The notes below the pieces were generated by a model. The model ran no database searches. It had not been told where the DNA came from and saw nothing but the letters and a program-made list of their open reading frames with translations. From DATFCK01 sp963728975 (GTDB lineage Bacteria > Verrucomicrobiota > Verrucomicrobiia > Chthoniobacterales > UBA10450), in assembly GCA_963728975.1 (NCBI GenBank), contig CAVSMF010000001.1, forward strand, positions 1,302,001 to 1,366,000: a stretch of DNA of 64,000 nucleotides, read 5' to 3'. Made by a program: the position numbers and the translations under genes. Shown here piece after piece: positions 59,635 to 64,000 of this stretch. Every line of letters starts with the position of its first letter. Position 1 is the first letter of the stretch.

Positions 59635-61986
59635 ATGAGACGATTTTGTGGTTGGATCCGCTGTCCGATAGGGATCGGCTGGCTGGCCGGGGTCGTGGCG
59701 CTTTTAGTGCCCGGGGCGGCGACCGCGCAGCAAGGCCCGCCGACCGTTCGTTCGATCGACGTCGAGTATTCCGGCCCGGCTAGTGTCAGCAAGGAATGGA
59801 TTCTTTCCCAGATCCGCACCCGGATAGGGCAGCCTTATTCCGATCAGGTTGTGGAACAGGACATCCGGCAGCTCTATTCGACCGGGGCGGTTCGCAATGT
59901 CCGCATTTTCGCGCAGCCGGAAGGGGACGGAGTGAAAGTGATTGTCGCGGTCCAGACGCGCGCGGTCATCCGCGAGATCGAGATCGATGGCGCGCATCAA
60001 ATCGCGGCCAAGCGGATACGAAAGGAAGTTGAGATCAAACTCAACCAGCCGGTTAACGAAGAAGCTCTGGAAAAAGGGCGGCAAAAGATCATCGATACTT
60101 ACAGAGCGCACGGGTTTAACGACATCGCGGTCCAGTTTCGAGTCGATCCGATTGATGAAAAGCACGGGACGGCCCGGGTTGTTTTCACCATCAACGAAGG
60201 TGAAAAAGGAGCGGTCCGCAGAGTTCGTTTCGACGGAAACACCCATTTTAGCGACCGGGTGCTGCGGAAACAGATGAAGACGCGGGGCAAGACCCTTATT
60301 TCTTTTTTCGATAAATCGGGCCGGCTGGATGAGGTGCAGCTCCAACAGGACGTGGACAGCGTCAAAGAATTCTACCAAAACCACGGCTACATCGATGTCG
60401 AGGTTAAGGATGTCCGGAAGGAGCGGTCTAACGGCGGCCCGATTATCATAACGCTGGTGATCAATGAAGGGCCGCAATATCACGTCGGCAAGATCAGTTT
60501 TTCGGGTGAGAAGATAACGACCGAGCAAAAGCTCAAGGCTTTGATCAAAATGAAGCCGGGCTCGGTTTATTCTCCGAAGCAGCTGCACGACGATGCCAAG
60601 GCGATTGCGGACGGCTACGGCGCAGGGGGATATGTGGACCTGGTCATTTCTCCGGAAAGCGCCCCGGCCGGTCCGGGCCAGATCGACATTCATTACAAGA
60701 TCGAGGAAGGCAACCGCGCGTTCGTGCAGCGGATTAACGTGGTTGGAAATACCCGGACCAAAGACAAGGTGATTCGACGCGAAGTGCTCATCGCGCCGGG
60801 AGATGTTTTCAACACGGTCCGGGTCGAAACTTCCAAAAAGCGGCTCGAGAACCTCGGATATTTCGGGACGGTGGAAACGTTTCCGGAAGACACCGGCGTC
60901 CCCGGCCGCAAAGATCTAACCATTCAGGTGCAGGAGAAGCGGACGGGGTCGCTCAGTTTCGGCGGCGGCTTCAGCACCATCGATTCGCTGGTCGTATTCG
61001 CCGAGCTGACTCAGGGTAACTTCGACATAACCAATTGGCCGGGCCTAACCGGGGCCGGGCAGAAATTCCGGCTTCGGGTTCAAGCCGGCACCCAGCGCAA
61101 GGATCTCATTCTGGCCTTTACCGAACCGTACTTTCTCGATCGTCCATTTTCTCTCGGCGGACAGGCCTTCTTCAGCGAAGCGGATTATCTGAGCGCGGTC
61201 TATAACGAGCGGGACTACGGCTTCATGATCGAGGCGCGCAAGCCGTTGACACCATTCATTTGGGGCAGCCTGAGTTATCGGTTGGAAGATATCGAAATTT
61301 ACAATGTCCAGGCGGGTGTCTCCCCCGAGATCTTTCTGGAAAAGGGATCGAAGGTGAAGAGTTCGATCGGAGGCAGTTTGGTTTTCGACCGCCGGGACAG
61401 TCCGATATTGACCCGCGTCGGCCAACGGCTGGCGATCACGCCCTATATCGCCGGCGGCTTTCTCGGCGGCGATACCCAGACCTACGGCGTTAATGTAGAC
61501 GGCTCCCAATATTTTCATCTCCCGGGAGACCTGATCTTTCTGGTCAACGCCGAGGCCGCCGTGGTCGATACCTGGGGAGGCACGCCCGGAACCATCACCG
61601 ATGGGACCGTCACTATTTCCGCTGTCCCGATTTACGACCGGTTATACCTGGGTGGGGGTAACAACCTGCGCGGCTTCGCCTTCCGCGACGTCGGCCCGCG
61701 GGACAAGAATGGCGAGCCTTTGGGCGGGCAATCGATGGCCCGGGCCACCGCCGAACTGACCTTTCCGATCATCAAAAATGTGCGGGGCGCGGTGTTCTAC
61801 GATACCGGATTTGTTAACGCCGATCCGTATGACTACAGCACCAACCATGTCGCTTCCGACGTCGGGGCCGGGTTGCGTCTGGACTTGCCAATTGGTCCAT
61901 TACGGATTGATTACGGCATTCCGATTCAAACCGATGGTCGGGCCCATGATGGCCACATCAACTTCAATGTCGGCTATCAATTTTGA
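59635..61986 (+). CDS. bamA: Outer membrane protein assembly factor BamA
   Basis: 783 residues from the ATG at 59635 (a TTG at 59620 is also possible). The signal peptide (WLAGVVALLVPGAATAQQ) is followed by five POTRA domains (about 30-430; for example RKDLTIQVQEKRTGSLSFGG at the last junction) and a C-terminal barrel with GSLSFGGGFSTIDSLVVFAE, LYLGGGNNLRGFAFRDVGPR (the VRGF-like motif of barrel strand 16/loop 6) and a terminal aromatic INFNVGYQF. It folds beta-barrel proteins into the outer membrane. It is followed 55 bp later by the Skp/OmpH gene, a classic pairing. Confidence 0.96.
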   Translation: MRRFCGWIRCPIGIGWLAGVVALLVPGAATAQQGPPTVRSIDVEYSGPASVSKEWILSQIRTRIGQPYSDQVVEQDIRQLYSTGAVRNVRIFAQPEGDGVKVIVAVQTRAVIREIEIDGAHQIAAKRIRKEVEIKLNQPVNEEALEKGRQKIIDTYRAHGFNDIAVQFRVDPIDEKHGTARVVFTINEGEKGAVRRVRFDGNTHFSDRVLRKQMKTRGKTLISFFDKSGRLDEVQLQQDVDSVKEFYQNHGYIDVEVKDVRKERSNGGPIIITLVINEGPQYHVGKISFSGEKITTEQKLKALIKMKPGSVYSPKQLHDDAKAIADGYGAGGYVDLVISPESAPAGPGQIDIHYKIEEGNRAFVQRINVVGNTRTKDKVIRREVLIAPGDVFNTVRVETSKKRLENLGYFGTVETFPEDTGVPGRKDLTIQVQEKRTGSLSFGGGFSTIDSLVVFAELTQGNFDITNWPGLTGAGQKFRLRVQAGTQRKDLILAFTEPYFLDRPFSLGGQAFFSEADYLSAVYNERDYGFMIEARKPLTPFIWGSLSYRLEDIEIYNVQAGVSPEIFLEKGSKVKSSIGGSLVFDRRDSPILTRVGQRLAITPYIAGGFLGGDTQTYGVNVDGSQYFHLPGDLIFLVNAEAAVVDTWGGTPGTITDGTVTISAVPIYDRLYLGGGNNLRGFAFRDVGPRDKNGEPLGGQSMARATAELTFPIIKNVRGAVFYDTGFVNADPYDYSTNHVASDVGAGLRLDLPIGPLRIDYGIPIQTDGRAHDGHINFNVGYQF

Positions 61987-62041
61987 ACGGATGTTTGACA
62001 AATTCGGTCTAAAGCCGTCCAAGCAACAGTCTCAAGACACT

Positions 62042-62662
62042 ATGAAAAGAATCCTCACCATCGCACTGGGCATAATGCTCGCGGGTCCGATCGCCTCTTT
62101 TGCCCAAGGCGTCAAAATCGGAACCGTTGATATGAACCGGGCCTTCAAGGAATACAACAAAACAAAGGATGCCGAGGCCAAAATCAACGACGCCAAGAAC
62201 GCCGCCAAGAAAGAATACGACGAACGAGCGGATGCCTATAAAAAGGCCCTGGACGAAATCAACAATCTCAATAAACAGCTCGACTCTTCCGCCTTGAGCG
62301 CCGATGCCAAAAGCAAGCTGGCCAGGGATCGCGACGAAAAGATCGCAAACATCAAGAACATGGAGCGCGAGATTAACGACTTCCGCCAAACCCGCGAACG
62401 CCAATTGCAGGAACAGGCCTTGCGGATGCGGGAAGGGATCGTGAAAGAGATCACCGACGTGGTGATGGAGAAGGTCAAGACGAGCAACCTTGATTTCGTT
62501 TTCGACAAATCGGGCATGAGTTTGAACGGCGTGCCCCTGGTTATGTATTCCAAGGACGGGGTCGATTTCACTTCCGACGTCATCACTGTCTTGAATAAGG
62601 GCGCGAAGAGTTCCGGCACCGCAGCTCAAAAGACCTCCGCCGTTCCGGCGAAAAAACCGTAG
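62042..62662 (+). CDS. OmpH/Skp-family periplasmic chaperone
   Basis: 206 residues with a signal peptide (RILTIALGIMLAGPIASFAQ), then the family N-terminal strand VKIGTVDMNRAFKEYNKTKD, two long helices making the Skp tentacles (about 40-130, rich in K/E/A) and a C-terminal strand region LDFVFDKSGMSLNGVPLVMY. It holds unfolded outer-membrane proteins on the way to BamA. The frame is open upstream into bamA, but the signal peptide sets the start. The Ala/Lys/Pro-rich tail (QKTSAVPAKKP) is non-family. Confidence 0.92.
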   Translation: MKRILTIALGIMLAGPIASFAQGVKIGTVDMNRAFKEYNKTKDAEAKINDAKNAAKKEYDERADAYKKALDEINNLNKQLDSSALSADAKSKLARDRDEKIANIKNMEREINDFRQTRERQLQEQALRMREGIVKEITDVVMEKVKTSNLDFVFDKSGMSLNGVPLVMYSKDGVDFTSDVITVLNKGAKSSGTAAQKTSAVPAKKP

Positions 62663-62681
62663 TCTGCAATTTCATTAACCG

Positions 62682-62717
62682 AAACACACGCGGGGCTGCT
62701 CGCGTGTGTTTTTTTGT
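62682..62717 (+). terminator. Intrinsic terminator after the bamA-skp operon
   Basis: ACACACGCG (62684-62692), loop GGGCTGCT, CGCGTGTGT (62701-62709), then a run of T residues to 62716. It is a perfect 9-bp GC-rich stem with a U-tract, 20 bp after the stop. Confidence 0.92.
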
Positions 62718-62745
62718 ACAGGCCTAGTAGTAATCAGGAGGCAGG

Positions 62746-63621
62746 TTGGACGGACGCAACATGGGTAACGCGATTTTCAGGTCTCGGGAAATTGCCGGAG
62801 GAGGGCTTCTGGCCAGGCGTTGGATTGCCTGGGCCCTCTTCGCGACTGCCTTGGCCTGGTCCGCTCCTCTGAAGGGAGCAACGGGCTGGGCATCGGTCCT
62901 CAGCCGGGAGCCGCCCGGCGATTTTCCGCCGCCACCGCCCCTCCATGCCACTTATGTGTTTGGCTGGGCCGGCCTTCCTGCCGCCTCCGCTGAGATCCAT
63001 TTCTTTCAGCCCTCCAACAATCGCTTTGAAATTGAGGGCACAGGCAAAACCACCGGTCTGGCCCGGTTCCTGTGGAGATACGACGTAAATTACAGCGCAG
63101 TGGCAAATGCTTTTACTTTGCGCCCGATAGAGAGCGTCCAGACTGAAACCGTTCGTTCGAAGAAAACTGTGACCCGCCTCCTCTTCAATAGCAGTGGAGT
63201 CACGCGAACCCGGACCGACAATCTGGCAACCGGTGTTCCAAAAGAGAGAAGATTCAATTTTCCAGACGTGTTCGATCTGCATTCGGCCATGCTTTTTTTG
63301 CGCAGCCAGCCGTTGAAGAACCAGACTTCACAGCATCTGGTGGTTTACCCGACCACAAATGCCTACTTCGCGACCACGACTGTCCTTGGCCGCGAAAAAA
63401 TATCCGTTCGGGCCGGCACCTATGAAGCGATAAAGATCAATCTGCAGTTGAAAAAAATCGGCAAAAAACTGGAGCTCGAGCCCCATCGCAAATTCCGCCG
63501 GGCCACGATTTGGGTCTCAGACAATTCCGATCGCCTGATTTTGCGAATCGAGGCGCAAATTTTCATAGGAACAGTTTTTGCCGAGCTGCAATCGGTGCGT
63601 TTTGAAAATCCGCACTCGTGA
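62746..63621 (+). CDS. DUF3108 family secreted protein
   Basis: About 291 residues. A Shine-Dalgarno AGGAGG at 62736-62741 lies 4 bp before a TTG (62746) and 19 bp before an ATG (62761); the TTG is better placed, though close. An N-terminal hydrophobic segment (WIAWALFATALAWSAPLKGA) is a signal or anchor. The body matches DUF3108: HATYVFGWAGLPAASAEIHF, ETVRSKKTVTRLLFN, DVFDLHSAMLFLRSQPLKNQ and the last strand RATIWVSDNSDRLILRIEAQ. The role is unknown; related proteins lie near envelope and polysaccharide genes. Confidence 0.85.
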   Translation: MDGRNMGNAIFRSREIAGGGLLARRWIAWALFATALAWSAPLKGATGWASVLSREPPGDFPPPPPLHATYVFGWAGLPAASAEIHFFQPSNNRFEIEGTGKTTGLARFLWRYDVNYSAVANAFTLRPIESVQTETVRSKKTVTRLLFNSSGVTRTRTDNLATGVPKERRFNFPDVFDLHSAMLFLRSQPLKNQTSQHLVVYPTTNAYFATTTVLGREKISVRAGTYEAIKINLQLKKIGKKLELEPHRKFRRATIWVSDNSDRLILRIEAQIFIGTVFAELQSVRFENPHS

Positions 63622-63651
63622 ATCTGCCGATCGCCCCGGCGCCGCTTCCCC

Positions 63652-64000
63652 TCAGGGGTGAACCCACTCGCCCCGCACCGGGGGCCCGGGCGGCACTCTT
63701 CTTTGCCGCGGAACAAAAACGGGGGTGCGGGCGCCGGGCAGCAGCTGCAACGCCGCCAAAGTCTCCAAGTCGAGCCGTCCGCTAACCGAAAGTCCAATCC
63801 GCGATTGATAGGCGCGCAACGAGAATTCCAAGCCCGGTCCGTATGTCCCATCGATGTCATTTTTGTAAAGTCCGGCGCGAGCCAGCACGCGCTGGGCATC
63901 GGTGATGACCCTGCGCTGGACTTCAATGGGAGCGTTCGCGTAAGGTGTTCCGGAAAACAACCCGCTTTCCGGCGGCACTTCTTCCGGCTCCCGCGGGTTG
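63652..64000 (-). CDS. Peptidoglycan-binding domain protein, 5' end outside window
   Basis: The reverse frame is open to the right edge of the window and ends at 63652. The visible C-terminal part carries a PG_binding_1 domain: VQRRVITDAQRVLARAGLYK, then DIDGTYGPGLEFSLRAYQSR and LSVSGRLDLETLAALQLLPG, followed by a short Pro/Arg-rich tail (VFVPRQRRVPPGPPVRGEWV). An internal GTG at 63978 is available, but the frame with NPREPEE before it looks coding, so the gene is treated as truncated by the window. It probably anchors a secreted enzyme to the cell wall. Confidence 0.8.
   Translation of the reverse strand, partial: NPREPEEVPPESGLFSGTPYANAPIEVQRRVITDAQRVLARAGLYKNDIDGTYGPGLEFSLRAYQSRIGLSVSGRLDLETLAALQLLPGARTPVFVPRQRRVPPGPPVRGEWVHP

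Overview
The window looks like chromosomal DNA of a free-living member of the PVC superphylum, most likely Verrucomicrobiota. The pointers are a double-length UvrA of the kind known from Chlamydiae, a sigma-factor plus Ser/Thr-kinase pair, a complete tolQ-tolR-tonB/tolA-tolB cluster with Pal and BamA/Skp (a Gram-negative envelope), the futalosine menaquinone enzyme MqnC, a GTP-type PEP carboxykinase, and very many short interspersed palindromic repeats. This assignment is inference from gene content, not from a marker-gene tree.

Layout. 0-12 kb: housekeeping genes (kinase/sigma pair, UvrD-like helicase, malQ, mdh, purC, an RlmI-like methyltransferase, two coiled-coil membrane proteins, gatC, gatA). 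12-25 kb: an accessory island with lower and more variable GC, centred on tRNA-Thr(CGU). 25-44 kb: trpC, pal, a usp/TSUP operon, a ferredoxin, thiD, rnc, an S41-like protein, purD, an antiporter, a sulfotransferase, a DNA ligase, the tol cluster and lgt. 44-64 kb: uvrA, pckG, a rhomboid-like protein, a PQQ-type propeller, asnS, an FAD oxidase, mqnC, bamA, a skp/ompH-like gene, a DUF3108 protein and the start of a peptidoglycan-binding protein.

The island is the most interesting part. In order it holds a PD-(D/E)XK-type protein; a two-gene Pycsar-like operon (membrane effector plus class III cyclase, overlapping by 4 bp); the intact tRNA-Thr; a TIR-TM-Sel1-FKBP protein; a second class III cyclase with a downstream partner, divergent from a two-TM SLATT-like protein and a small Cys-pair protein; a third class III cyclase with an OB-like C-terminal region; and an AbiEi/AbiEii toxin-antitoxin pair. 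The 5' half of tRNA-Thr is repeated twice more downstream (43 and 42 bp), which cuts the island into units of about 2.5 and 3.1 kb. No integrase is visible. Remnants of a metallo-hydrolase gene, whose intact copy closes the island, and of a groEL 3' end lie inside. Three predicted nucleotide cyclases, two SLATT/PycTM-type membrane proteins and a TIR protein within about 9 kb suggest a cyclic-nucleotide-signalling defence locus built by accretion.

Two cross-cutting features stand out. First, at least eight families of short interspersed, mostly palindromic repeats occupy intergenic DNA. They have also entered coding regions in frame (uvrA several times, the RlmI-like gene, the metallo-hydrolase, the FAD oxidase) or supply start or stop codons (DNA ligase, the gene before it, lgt, trpC, the S41-like gene). 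Second, four single-base insertions interrupt otherwise well-conserved genes (mdh once, gatA twice, uvrA once). All add one base to a short homopolymer, which fits sequencing or assembly error better than real decay.
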